Assembly (NCBI GenBank): GCA_050874385.1
Contig: JBNMKO010000003.1
Coordinates: forward strand, 1-64,000
Source: CAG-882 sp050874385
GTDB lineage: Bacteria; Bacillota; Clostridia; Lachnospirales; Lachnospiraceae
DNA length: 64,000 bases
Direction: 5' to 3'
Shown: positions 9,132-17,743 of the stretch, piece by piece
Numbering within the stretch: position 1 is the stretch's first letter
Layout of the letters: every line of letters starts with the position of its first letter
Translations under genes and position numbers: made by a program
The notes under the pieces: generated by a model
The model's input: the letters and a program-made list of their open reading frames with translations, nothing else
What the model was told of the DNA's origin: nothing
Database searches by the model: none

Positions 9132-9190
9132 TAAAATCCCGGTTTCAATACATGGCTTGAAAGCTGCGTGTATAAAAACGGGATTTTTTT
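9132..9190. terminator. Bidirectional terminator between queT and the convergent GNAT gene
   Basis: AAAATCCCG and CGGGATTTTTTT pair around a 40-base loop that itself shows weak pairing. T runs are found in both directions, which suits the two genes that converge here. Confidence 0.7.
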
Positions 9191-9209
9191 GTTTGCAATT
9201 TTGATTAGT

Positions 9210-9256
9210 GCCACTGGGTATGGTTCTTAATATCACCAAGAACCGTCCTCTATGGT
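9210..9256. repeat. Palindromic intergenic repeat, copy 2
   Basis: GCCACTGGG is followed by the dyad GGTTCTT / AAGAACC and a GTCCTC end, a degenerate version of the copy at 9066-9110. It lies just after the GNAT stop codon. Confidence 0.6.
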
Positions 9257-9260
9257 TGGC

Positions 9261-9869
9261 TCACAGTTCTAGTTCTGGAAAAGGTATAACCGCAGGCATA
9301 TTTTCCACATGCTCTCCGATAGTCTTTTCCATGTAAATCATGTCATACCAGCGGTTGAATTTGTAGCCGCATTTGTGGAGGTGGGCGCAGGTCGTAAAGC
9401 CCATGTGTTCGTGGAAATGCACGCTTGCCTGTGTGAGATATTCATCCTCAACTTCCGTGTAGGCAACGCAGGAATACAGATTTAATATGTTCTGCTTTTT
9501 CAAAATATTTTCCATAATTCCGTACAGTTCGCGACCTATTCCCATTCCGTGGCATTCGTTTGACAGGTATATCGACAGCTCTGCGCACCATGAGTATGCG
9601 GCGCGCGGGTGAAAGGCATGTGCGTAGGCGTAGCCGCTTATTTTGCCGTCGATTAGGACGACTATGTAAGGAAATTTTGTGAGTACATCCTCTATGCGTG
9701 ATGCAAATTCAGCGACACTTGGAACGTCGTATTCGTAGGTTATTGCAGTGTTTTTTACATATGGCTCGTACACCTTTAAAAGCTCGGCGGCATCGTCGGT
9801 TGTAGCCAGTCTGTAGGTTACATTTGGGATTGTTGAAGTAAAAAGTGAATTAGTCTTGTTTGTGTCCAT
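9261..9869 (-). CDS. GNAT N-acetyltransferase, phosphinothricin-acetyltransferase-like
   Basis: The 202-residue protein belongs to the acetyl-CoA-dependent GNAT superfamily. The start region TYRLATTDDAAELLKVYEPYVKNTAITYEYDVPS matches the Pat/Bar/YncA group, which acetylates small amines such as methionine derivatives or phosphinothricin. The acetyl-CoA loop is CHGMGIGRELY (about residues 110-120), and SVHFHEHMGF is the conserved end helix and strand. About 20 residues at the C-terminus exceed the usual 165-180. The ribosome site gggtgg precedes ATG (9869). The substrate is unknown. Confidence 0.8.
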   Translation of the reverse strand: MDTNKTNSLFTSTIPNVTYRLATTDDAAELLKVYEPYVKNTAITYEYDVPSVAEFASRIEDVLTKFPYIVVLIDGKISGYAYAHAFHPRAAYSWCAELSIYLSNECHGMGIGRELYGIMENILKKQNILNLYSCVAYTEVEDEYLTQASVHFHEHMGFTTCAHLHKCGYKFNRWYDMIYMEKTIGEHVENMPAVIPFPELEL

Positions 9870-10064
9870 GGTGGTTCCACCCTTCTTCCTCTAAAATATG
9901 ATAAAATTTATTGAATTATAGCACCATGTATGTAGGTTGTAAATTGCAAAACAGTCAAAAAAGTGGTTATAAATCGTTGGCGAAAATTATGTAGCTTATT
10001 ATTAGGATGAAAGCCGCCATTTTTTTGACTTGTATTTAAGCAGATAGTTAAAACTAACTTTTCC

Positions 10065-10094
10065 TTGCGAATATCCATGTTTTGGATGTATAAT
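10065..10094 (+). promoter_or_regulatory. Likely araA promoter with an operator-like dyad in the spacer
   Basis: TTGCGA and TATAAT are 18 bases apart. The spacer contains ATCCA (10073-10077) and TGGAT (10083-10087), a short perfect inverted repeat where a repressor could block polymerase. Regulation by arabinose is inference. Confidence 0.55.
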
Positions 10095-10157
10095 ATATGC
10101 ATTCGGAATGTAGCAAAATTGTTTCGGAAAAATGTATTGGAAAACAGGAGGACTTAC

Positions 10158-11654
10158 ATGTTACAAAGCAAGAATTATCATTTTTGGTTCTGCACAGGTT
10201 CACAGGATTTATATGGCGATGAGTGCCTTAAAAAGGTTGCGGAGCACTCGGCAAAGATTGTTGAGGGACTTAATGCGTCGGGAATACTTCCTTATGAGGT
10301 TGTTTTAAAGCCGACACTTATCAGTCAGGCTTCAATCAGAAAGACCTTAAATGATGCTAACAATGATGAGTTATGTGCGGGTGTTATCACATGGATGCAC
10401 ACATTTTCACCTGCAAAGATGTGGATTATCGGACTTCAGGAGTACAAGAAGCCTCTTTGCCATCTTCATACTCAGTTTAATGAGGAAATTCCTTACGACA
10501 CAATCGACATGGATTTCATGAACGAGAACCAGTCAGCTCATGGTGACAGAGAGTACGGTCATATTGTCAGCAGAATGGGAATAGAGAGAAAGATTATAGT
10601 TGGACACTGGGCTAACCCAAGTGTGATTGGTCAGCTCGCTTCATGGATGAGAACAGCAGTGGGCGTTATGGAGTCAAGCCATATCAGAGTATGTCGTCTT
10701 GGTGACAACATGAACAATGTTGCTGTCACAGAGGGCGATAAGGTCGAGGCACAGGTTAAGTTTGGCTGGGAGATTGACCACTACAACGTAAATGACGCTG
10801 TTGAGTATGTGGACGCTGTGGCAAAGGGTGATGTGGACGCACTTGTCGATGAGTACTATTCAAAGTACAAGATACTTTTAGAGGGAAGAGATGCTGACGA
10901 TTTTAGACAGAAAGTTGCTGTCCAGGCACAGATAGAGCTTGGACTTGAAAAGTTCCTCACAGACGGAGATTATCATGCGGTTGTCACACATTTTGGAATG
11001 CTTGGCGGCTTAAAGCAGCTTCCGGGACTTGCTATACAGCGTCTTATGGAGAAGGGCTACGGCTTTGGCGCAGAGGGCGATTGGAAGACGGCAGCCATGG
11101 TAAGACTTATGAAGATAATGACACAGGGCGTAAAAGATGCAAAGGGAACTTCATTCCTTGAGGACTATACATATAATCTCGTTCCGGGCAAGGAGGGAAT
11201 ACTTGAGGCGCACATGCTCGAGGTATGTCCTACAATCGCAGAGGGCGATATCTCAATTAAGGTTCAGCCGCTTACGATGGGAAATCGTGAGGACCCGGCA
11301 AGACTTGTATTCACATCAAAGGAGGGTGCTGGTATTGCAACATCTTTGGTTGACCTCGGCAATCGTTTCAGACTTATAATCAACGCTGTCGACTGCAAGC
11401 ATGTCGAGAAGCCTATGCCAAAGCTTCCTGTTGCCACAAATTTCTGGACACCACAGCCAAGCCTTGAGGTTGGCGCAGCCGCATGGATTATGGCAGGCGG
11501 AGCACATCACACCGCATTCAGCTACGACCTCAGCGTTACACAGATGGTTGACTGGGCTGACGCTATGGGAATTGAGAGCGTTGTGATTGACAATAATACA
11601 AACCTTCGCGACTTCAAGAACGAGCTTAGATGGAACTCTATGTATTTTAGGTAA
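10158..11654 (+). CDS. araA: L-arabinose isomerase
   Basis: The enzyme converts L-arabinose to L-ribulose, the first step of arabinose use. Start: ATG 10158 follows an aggagg; the longer frame from 10065 would overlap the promoter. The protein of 498 residues matches the family over its length: FWFCTGSQDLYG at the start, TWMHTFSPAKMWI, HLHTQFNEEIPY, the metal-ligand segments ending in EGDISIKVQP and a C-terminal TAFSYDLS and MGIE..VID. No araB, araD or transporter lies beside it, so the rest of the pathway must be elsewhere. Confidence 0.97.
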   Translation: MLQSKNYHFWFCTGSQDLYGDECLKKVAEHSAKIVEGLNASGILPYEVVLKPTLISQASIRKTLNDANNDELCAGVITWMHTFSPAKMWIIGLQEYKKPLCHLHTQFNEEIPYDTIDMDFMNENQSAHGDREYGHIVSRMGIERKIIVGHWANPSVIGQLASWMRTAVGVMESSHIRVCRLGDNMNNVAVTEGDKVEAQVKFGWEIDHYNVNDAVEYVDAVAKGDVDALVDEYYSKYKILLEGRDADDFRQKVAVQAQIELGLEKFLTDGDYHAVVTHFGMLGGLKQLPGLAIQRLMEKGYGFGAEGDWKTAAMVRLMKIMTQGVKDAKGTSFLEDYTYNLVPGKEGILEAHMLEVCPTIAEGDISIKVQPLTMGNREDPARLVFTSKEGAGIATSLVDLGNRFRLIINAVDCKHVEKPMPKLPVATNFWTPQPSLEVGAAAWIMAGGAHHTAFSYDLSVTQMVDWADAMGIESVVIDNNTNLRDFKNELRWNSMYFR

Positions 11655-11750
11655 ATCGGGACATGTTATGTATGAATAGATAATATATTAGATAAATTGG
11701 ATTCTTTTATTAATAGTTATTATTGATTTGTGACATAATCGAGAGAATAT

Positions 11751-11805
11751 AAAAAGACTTATGACAGTTTGGATGCAGATATTGCCGCTGTCATGGGTCT
11801 TTTTT
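11751..11805 (+). terminator. Intrinsic terminator after araA
   Basis: AAAAAGAC and ATGACAG pair with CTGTCAT and GTCTTTTTT around an 18-base loop, with a T tail. It lies about 100 bases after the araA stop. Confidence 0.8.
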
Positions 11806-11999
11806 ATTGACTTGTTGTGGGCATTATTTTTAAAAAGACGTGATTATGCCCGGAAAATATGATAATATGGTCAATGTGCTGGTATAAAAATAAGAAAACT
11901 ATTGAATATACCCAAAATGTTTTAAAATGATAAGTGATAATTTGAAAATTGGGTAGAGGATATATTTAACATAAAAAATACCCATTTGCAGTCATTGTA
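11806..11999. other. AT-rich gap with GGGTA/TACCC dyads
   Basis: The gene-free stretch 11655-12102 holds the araA terminator, this AT-rich part and the promoter of the response regulator. TACCCAA near 11911 and TTGGGTA near 11949 form an inverted repeat, and AATACCCAT follows near 11979. The same word (GGGTATA/TATACCC) builds the array at 29.7 kb. No coding sequence is seen. Confidence 0.5.
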
Positions 12000-12028
12000 T
12001 TGACGAGAGTAGAAAATTAGAGTATAGA
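12000..12028 (+). promoter_or_regulatory. Likely sigma-A promoter of the response regulator
   Basis: TTGACG and TATAGA are separated by 17 bases, about 75 bases before the start codon. A TACCC dyad lies just upstream. Confidence 0.55.
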
Positions 12029-12102
12029 AAGAAAAATATAGAAATAAAACATAAAGAGAAAAATATAAAAACAAATTATATAAAAGTAAAAAGGAAAAAT
12101 GT

Positions 12103-12774
12103 ATGGCAAGAATATTATTGGTTGAGGATGATGAGACGATAGTGAGGACATTGCGGGATTTTCTTCACACGGAAGGGTTTGAGGTGGACAGCACTGACGG
12201 GCAGAAAAAGGCACTTGAAATGCTTGACAAGTCAGATTATGATATTGCACTTTTGGACGTGTCGCTGGGCGAGGGGAATGGATTTTCGCTGTGTTCGGCA
12301 ATCAAGAAAAGCAAGCAGCTTCCGGTTATTTTTTTGACGGCATCGGGGGATGAGTTCAGTGTTGTCACGGGACTTGACCTCGGAGCGGATGATTATATTG
12401 CAAAGCCGTTCAGACCGAGGGAGCTTGTGTCGAGAATTAACAGTGTGCTGAGAAGATGCGGAAAGAGCCAGAAGCTTTTTGATATAGGAAATATAAGGGT
12501 CGACCTCGACAAGGGTGTGGTGTACAAAAATGGACAGGATTTGTATTTGTCGGCACTTGAGTACAGGCTTTTGCTCGCGTTTATCAACAGTGAGGGCAGG
12601 CTTTTGACAAGAAGCAGACTTTTGGAGGAGATATGGGATGTGGCAGGCGACTTTGTGAATGACAACACGCTGACAGTGTACATAAAAAGACTGCGTGATA
12701 AGATTGAGGACAATCCGGCAGAGCCGAAAATTATTATGACGGTGAGGGGCGTAGGATATAAGCTTGGGAAATAG
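12103..12774 (+). CDS. OmpR/PhoB-family response regulator
   Basis: The 223-residue protein has a receiver domain (residues 1-115) with acidic pocket EDD (8-10), phospho-acceptor Asp52 in ALLDVSLG, the Thr in FLTAS and Lys in KPF. A winged-helix DNA-binding domain follows (about 130-222) with LTRSRLLEEIWD and VYIKRLRDKIE. The sensor kinase and an ABC exporter follow directly, so this is a BceR-like regulator that probably controls the exporter genes in response to an antimicrobial peptide or envelope stress. The match rests on context rather than on a peptide-specific motif. Confidence 0.9.
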   Translation: MARILLVEDDETIVRTLRDFLHTEGFEVDSTDGQKKALEMLDKSDYDIALLDVSLGEGNGFSLCSAIKKSKQLPVIFLTASGDEFSVVTGLDLGADDYIAKPFRPRELVSRINSVLRRCGKSQKLFDIGNIRVDLDKGVVYKNGQDLYLSALEYRLLLAFINSEGRLLTRSRLLEEIWDVAGDFVNDNTLTVYIKRLRDKIEDNPAEPKIIMTVRGVGYKLGK

Positions 12775-12909
12775 TGAAAGGATAAGTACAAGGAATTATA
12801 TGTATCAATTATGAAATGCGCGAGGGCGATATTTATTGAAGATAAAATTTTATAAGTAGAAATATTAAAAAGAAAAATAATTTGTGGTAAATTGACAGAG
12901 GGGATTAGT

Positions 12910-13917
12910 GTGTTAAAAAATAGAGAGATAAAAAGATACATTATTTTTGCGTTGGTTATAACAGTTATCGTCTGCTCGGCGGCATATTTTTTTGATATAC
13001 CATCTGTGGTGGCGGTGGTAGTTGAAGGGGCTTTTTTGATATGTTTTTGGTGGTTTGACATGTTGGGGCGCTACAGGCATATGGAAGATATGGCGCATGA
13101 AATAGACCTTATTCTTCATGGAAATGAGAAGAGCATGCTGTCAGAGTATGAGGAGGGGGATATAAGCATACTTAGAAATGAGATTGCAAAGATGACGGTT
13201 ATGCTCAGGCAGCAGGCGGAGCAGCTTGGCGATGAGAAGCGCAAGCTTGCCGACTCACTTGCGGATATCTCGCACCAGATAAGAACGCCGCTTACATCGC
13301 TCAATCTTATGCTTGAGGCGTTAAAAAATGAGAAGGATGAGGAACAGCGACACAGGCTTATATTTGACATGAGACGGCAGCTTGAGCGCATTGACGGGCT
13401 TGTGGTGTCACTTTTAAAGCTTGCCAAGATGGACGCGGGAACAATAAAACTTCAAAAAGCGCAGGTGCAGCTTCTTGAGCTTGTGCGCGCATCCTTGCAA
13501 CCGCTTGAGATTATGCTTGAGTTAAAGGGAATAGAGACAAAGCTTGATGTGAGTGGAACATACATAGGCGATATGGAATGGAGCCGTGAGGCAGTCACAA
13601 ATATTTTGAAAAACTGTATGGAGCACACCGACGAGGGCGGCAAGATAAGCATAACAGGCTATGAGAATGCGGTGCACACGGAGCTTGTGATAGAGGACAC
13701 GGGGAGCGGCATGGCAGCGGACGACCTTCCGCATATATTTGAGCGTTTTTATAAGGGACAGAACAGCAAAAGTGACAGCTACGGCATAGGGCTTGCGCTC
13801 GCGCGTTCAATAATTGCCGGGCAGAACGGAACTGTCAAGGCGGAGAATATTTTAAATGCCGATGGAAATGTGTGCGGGGCGAGATTTATTATAAGATTTT
13901 ATAAAGGAATAGTGTGA
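12910..13917 (+). CDS. BceS-like intramembrane-sensing histidine kinase
   Basis: The kinase of about 335 residues begins at GTG 12910, which follows AGAGGGGA; the in-frame TTG at 12892 has no such site. Two membrane helices lie at about residues 9-26 and 31-50 with almost no external loop, so signals are probably sensed in the membrane or through the ABC partner. The H box is DISHQIRTPL with His122. The ATPase part has the N box (EAVTNILKNCMEH), DTGSGM, a FERFYKG F box and GIGLALA. It pairs with the regulator 135 bases upstream. Confidence 0.9.
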   Translation: MLKNREIKRYIIFALVITVIVCSAAYFFDIPSVVAVVVEGAFLICFWWFDMLGRYRHMEDMAHEIDLILHGNEKSMLSEYEEGDISILRNEIAKMTVMLRQQAEQLGDEKRKLADSLADISHQIRTPLTSLNLMLEALKNEKDEEQRHRLIFDMRRQLERIDGLVVSLLKLAKMDAGTIKLQKAQVQLLELVRASLQPLEIMLELKGIETKLDVSGTYIGDMEWSREAVTNILKNCMEHTDEGGKISITGYENAVHTELVIEDTGSGMAADDLPHIFERFYKGQNSKSDSYGIGLALARSIIAGQNGTVKAENILNADGNVCGARFIIRFYKGIV

Positions 13918-13929
13918 AAAGAATAATTG

Positions 13930-13970
13930 CAGCTTTGTGACAGATTTGTAATAATACAGTCACGAAGCTG
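13930..13970. promoter_or_regulatory. 12-bp inverted repeat between kinase and ABC exporter genes
   Basis: CAGCTTTGTGAC (13930-13941) and GTCACGAAGCTG (13959-13970) pair fully with one G-T wobble around a 17-base loop; TAATTTTG follows. It may be a weak terminator or a binding site for the response regulator in front of the exporter. Confidence 0.5.
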
Positions 13971-14040
13971 TAATTTTGTTTATGTATATTATAATTATTC
14001 AAAGCCAAGAAAAATAGTCAAGTATTGTTGGAATAAGGAG

Positions 14041-14067
14041 CAAGTTGATTGCAAATATTCACTTGAC
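14041..14067 (+). repeat. 26-bp intergenic repeat, copy A
   Basis: This copy shares the core GATTGCAAATAT and the end CTTGAC with copies at 14871, 34190 and 38315. AAGTTGA and TTCACTT at its ends allow a partial hairpin. Confidence 0.6.
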
Positions 14068-14167
14068 ATTTTTGGCAGATATTCGAGCCGACAAAGTGAA
14101 AAACATTTTGGAGATGTCTTGGCGCAATTATAAAAAGAAATATTGAAAAAGAACAAGGAGCATGTAC

Positions 14168-14851
14168 ATGGAAATTTTAAGGGTGGAAGATTTAAGGAAG
14201 GAATACGGCAAGGGAGAGGCGCGGGTAAACGCGATTGACGGCATTTCTTTTTCGGTGGAAAAGGGCGAGTTCGTGGCGATAATAGGACCTTCCGGTTCGG
14301 GAAAGTCGACGCTTTTGCATATCTTAGGAGGCGTTGACAGACCTACATCGGGGAAAGTTTTTGTAAATGGGGAGGATGTTTATAAGAGAAACGAAGAGCA
14401 GCTTGCGATATTCAGGAGACGCGAGGTGGGGCTTATATATCAGTTCTATAATCTGATACCTGTGCTTGATGTGGTAGAGAACATTACACTTCCGGTTCAG
14501 ATGGACGGAAGAAAGGTGAACGAGGAGAGGCTTGAGGAGCTTTTAAAAGAGTTGAAGCTGACAAAAAGAAGGCATCATCTTCCAAATGAGCTCTCGGGAG
14601 GACAGCAGCAGAGGGTTTCGATAGGCAGGGCACTTATGAATGCGCCGTCGGTTATGCTTGCGGATGAGCCGACAGGAAACTTGGACTCAAAAAACAGTCA
14701 GGAGATAGTCGAGCTTTTAAAGATGTCCAACAAAAAGTATGACCAGACGTTAATCATCATAACGCACGACGAGAATATTGCGTTGCAGGCTGACCGCATC
14801 ATTGCGATTGAGGACGGAAAAATAACGAGAGATGAGAGAACCAGAAATTAA
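14168..14851 (+). CDS. ABC transporter ATP-binding protein, BceA/LolD-like
   Basis: The ATPase of 227 residues has Walker A GPSGSGKST, Q loop region YQFYNLIP, signature LSGGQQQRVSIGRAL, Walker B VMLADEPTGNLD and the switch His in IIITHD. The group (MacB/LolD/BceA) drives membrane-bound mechanotransmission rather than simple import. Start: ATG 14168 is 7 bases from aaggag; the ATG at 14162 is only 1 base away. The permease follows after a short gap that holds repeat copy B. Confidence 0.93.
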   Translation: MEILRVEDLRKEYGKGEARVNAIDGISFSVEKGEFVAIIGPSGSGKSTLLHILGGVDRPTSGKVFVNGEDVYKRNEEQLAIFRRREVGLIYQFYNLIPVLDVVENITLPVQMDGRKVNEERLEELLKELKLTKRRHHLPNELSGGQQQRVSIGRALMNAPSVMLADEPTGNLDSKNSQEIVELLKMSNKKYDQTLIIITHDENIALQADRIIAIEDGKITRDERTRN

Positions 14852-14870
14852 CCAAATCAAGCAAGAAGCG

Positions 14871-14896
14871 AAGCGGATTGCAAATATCCGCTTGAC
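14871..14896 (+). repeat. 26-bp intergenic repeat, copy B (perfect hairpin)
   Basis: AAGCGGA, TTGCAAATA and TCCGCTT form a perfect 7-base stem, then GAC. This is the best preserved copy, sitting between the ATPase and permease genes. Confidence 0.65.
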
Positions 14897-14919
14897 TATC
14901 CATGAAATGGAGAAAAAAC

Positions 14920-17565
14920 ATGAATATATTTAATAAAGTTACATTTAAGAGCATGAAGAAAAATCCTGTGAGAACGATGGTCACAATCATAGGAATTATT
15001 GTATCGACTGCGATGTTCACAGCGGCAACGACGCTTGCAATAAGTCTGTACTCGTTCGTTTACAGGACGCAGATATATAATTCGGGGAGCTGGCATGTCG
15101 GTTTTGAGTATCAGAATTATGACGAGTATGTCAACTGGAAACAGGATGAGAAAGTTGAGACGATGGTGGCGGCGAAGGTGCTAGGGTACGCCAAGTGCGG
15201 TTCGACCAACGAATACAAGCCGTATATATATCTTGAAAGTATAGACGATGATTTTTATAATCTTATGCCGGTTCATATAACCTACGGCAGAAAGCCGGAA
15301 AATTCGGGTGAGATTATGCTTCCGAACCATCTTTTGTACAATGGAAATGTAAAATATAATCTCGGCGACACGGTGACGTTGGAGCTTGGAAGGCGTTATC
15401 TTGTCGATGATGATGGAAACATTGATACGGAATATGAGCTTTCACAGGGAGATTCTTTTGAAGATGAGGAGACTCTTGTGACGGATAGGACGCGCGAGTA
15501 TACTGTTGTGGGTTTTTATGAAAGACCGGATTTTGAAAATTACAGCGCGCCGGGTTATACAGCTCTTACATGCGGTGAGTCGATGGATGATACATCATCA
15601 AAGTATGATTTTTATGTGAGACTAAAAAAGAAATATGTGTCAGATGTGTGGTCAATGGGTAGAAGTGTGACAACCTATAACAACGATATAATAGCTATGG
15701 AGGGCTCGATTCTATACGCAAATGTGGCAGAAATGTTTACAATGTTTGCAGTGATATTTATTGCGATAATTATTGTGGCTTCCGTGTCCATGATTTACAG
15801 TGCGTTCTCGATATCAGTAGGTGAGAGGACGAAACAGTTCGGGCTTTTGTCGTCAATCGGGGCGACCAAGAAACAGCTAAGACGCATGGTGTTTGGCGAG
15901 GCGGCTATGGTTTCAATCATAGGCATTCCCATAGGTGTCGTGTGCGGAATAATCGGTATAGGAATAACGCTTCATTTTGTCGGAAACAAGTTTAACTATA
16001 TTCTTACAAGTCCGTACACGGTTGATTTGGTGATTAACGGTTATGCGATACTCGCGGCAGTTGCCATTGCACTCATAACGGTTATTGTGTCGGCGATTAT
16101 ACCGGCGGTTAGGGCGACGAGTGTGTCTGCGATTGATGCTATAAGACAGCACAAGGACGTAAAAATTCCGCGTTCAAAGTGGCATGCCGGCAGAAAATAC
16201 CGCATTACACAGAAACTTTTTGGCATGCCGGGAATGTTGGCGAGAAGATATTTTTCGAGAAGCAGGAAGAAATACCGCGTCACGATTTTTTCGCTGTCAA
16301 TGAGCGTTATGCTTTTTATAGTTACAACTTCATTTTGCAGCTATCTCAGAGATTATGTTCATGACAATGTTAATGTAGTAAATTATGATTTGGAATATAT
16401 AGCACACGAGGATGATATAGCGCAGCTTGACAAATTACTTGCGGCAATAAAGAGTGCGAATGGCGTGAAGGAGGTGTCATACTGTTTAAGGGAATATAAT
16501 TATTATGCTGCACTTGCTGAAAATGATGTTTCACAGAGCTATTTTGAATATAGTGGAATGAATGGTGATGAAGATTTAAAGAAGGAACGCAGTGCTTATT
16601 CACTTAGTAGTTCAGGGGAAAATGTTGAGCGTGTGATAAGACTGTTCATGGATGTTGAAAGTTATGAAAAGTGTCTTGGTGAGTTTGGAATAACGGGGGA
16701 CGAATTCAAGGACTATGAGAACGCACCGGCAATATTGATGAATACTGTCCCGACGGTGGAGTATATTTATGACAGCAAAACGGATAACTATAATCGTTAC
16801 AATATGAAGTACAGTTTATTAAATGAGAATGCGGATAGCATTGTAATAAGAGATAGTGGTGAAGAAGATGAGGCAGTACAGATTCCTATAGGGAGTATTG
16901 TGAATAGCATGCCGCACACATACACATTGGGGAGTGTCAGCAATGTAGTACTGATTTTTCCATACAGCTCCAAATACAATACGGATGAATGCAGACAATC
17001 AAATTCTCAAGTTTTCACTATTATACAGGATGGGGATGTGCATGATGAGATGCTTGCAAGTGTGAAGCAAAAGATTGTAGAGGCGGGGTTTGCGGCAAAT
17101 GACACTTCATTTTATGACCCGTATTCCGATGCCGACCAGCAGAAGAACCTTTTGGTGCTCATAAATGTATTTTCCTACGGATTTATAACCCTCATGGCGC
17201 TTATATGTGTTGCAAATGTATTTAATACGATATCAACAAACGTATCTCTGAGGAGAAGGGATTTTGCGATGCTAAGAAGTGTAGGACTTGCCTATGGCGG
17301 CATCAAGAAAATGATGGTGTTTGAGTGTCTCTTGTATGGTATACGCTCCATAATTTTTGCAGCTCCGCTTTCGGTGATAATATCATTTTTCATATTTATG
17401 GTATATGGTTATGGGGCAGATGCAACAGCCTTCTATATTCCGTGGTATGCCGTCGTGGTAGCGGTTATCGGTGTGTTCATTGTGGTTGGAGTATCCATGG
17501 CATATTCTGTTTCAAAGATAAAAGAGGATAATCTGATTGACGAGCTGAAGGAGGAGAACGATTAA
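14920..17565 (+). CDS. FtsX-type ABC permease, BceB/MacB-like
   Basis: The permease of 881 residues starts at ATG 14920 (GGAG at 14909-14912); ATG 14902 overlaps that site. It has an N-terminal membrane helix (about 20-45), a large external domain, three helices around 265-400 with the FtsX signature (VSMIYSAFSISVGERTKQFGLLSSIGATKKQLRRM), then a second copy after about 450 with its own external domain and the end set RDFAMLRSVGLAYGGIKKMM. This double FtsX layout with ATPase, kinase and regulator upstream marks a peptide-detoxification or lantibiotic-resistance type module. The antimicrobial cannot be told from sequence. Confidence 0.9.
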   Translation: MNIFNKVTFKSMKKNPVRTMVTIIGIIVSTAMFTAATTLAISLYSFVYRTQIYNSGSWHVGFEYQNYDEYVNWKQDEKVETMVAAKVLGYAKCGSTNEYKPYIYLESIDDDFYNLMPVHITYGRKPENSGEIMLPNHLLYNGNVKYNLGDTVTLELGRRYLVDDDGNIDTEYELSQGDSFEDEETLVTDRTREYTVVGFYERPDFENYSAPGYTALTCGESMDDTSSKYDFYVRLKKKYVSDVWSMGRSVTTYNNDIIAMEGSILYANVAEMFTMFAVIFIAIIIVASVSMIYSAFSISVGERTKQFGLLSSIGATKKQLRRMVFGEAAMVSIIGIPIGVVCGIIGIGITLHFVGNKFNYILTSPYTVDLVINGYAILAAVAIALITVIVSAIIPAVRATSVSAIDAIRQHKDVKIPRSKWHAGRKYRITQKLFGMPGMLARRYFSRSRKKYRVTIFSLSMSVMLFIVTTSFCSYLRDYVHDNVNVVNYDLEYIAHEDDIAQLDKLLAAIKSANGVKEVSYCLREYNYYAALAENDVSQSYFEYSGMNGDEDLKKERSAYSLSSSGENVERVIRLFMDVESYEKCLGEFGITGDEFKDYENAPAILMNTVPTVEYIYDSKTDNYNRYNMKYSLLNENADSIVIRDSGEEDEAVQIPIGSIVNSMPHTYTLGSVSNVVLIFPYSSKYNTDECRQSNSQVFTIIQDGDVHDEMLASVKQKIVEAGFAANDTSFYDPYSDADQQKNLLVLINVFSYGFITLMALICVANVFNTISTNVSLRRRDFAMLRSVGLAYGGIKKMMVFECLLYGIRSIIFAAPLSVIISFFIFMVYGYGADATAFYIPWYAVVVAVIGVFIVVGVSMAYSVSKIKEDNLIDELKEEND

Positions 17566-17617
17566 GAAAATTAAGTTTTTTATGCGCATTATTTATTTAT
17601 AAATGCCTTATCCAGCC

Positions 17618-17646
17618 TTGTTAAAAAAATAATAAAGTGATACAAT
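17618..17646 (+). promoter_or_regulatory. Likely sigma-A promoter of the chemoreceptor gene
   Basis: TTGTTA and TACAAT are 17 bases apart. The leader then contains an imperfect hairpin (TAGGATTATA near 17661 against TATAGTCCTA near 17697). Confidence 0.6.
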
Positions 17647-17743
17647 AGTATTAGCATTAATAGGATTATAGCGGCGACATTTCTAGTGCTGTCGTGTATA
17701 GTCCTATTTACATTTTTAGACTATGGAGAAAAGAGGAGACAGC

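Noticed and set aside
14064..14069. TTGACA in the 26-bp repeat as a -35 box
   Set aside because: No suitable -10 hexamer lies 16 to 18 bases downstream in this copy or in the copy at 34190.
13927..14133. 68-codon frame between kinase and ABC genes
   Set aside because: It overlaps the inverted repeat and the 26-bp repeat, has no ribosome site and no recognisable protein texture.
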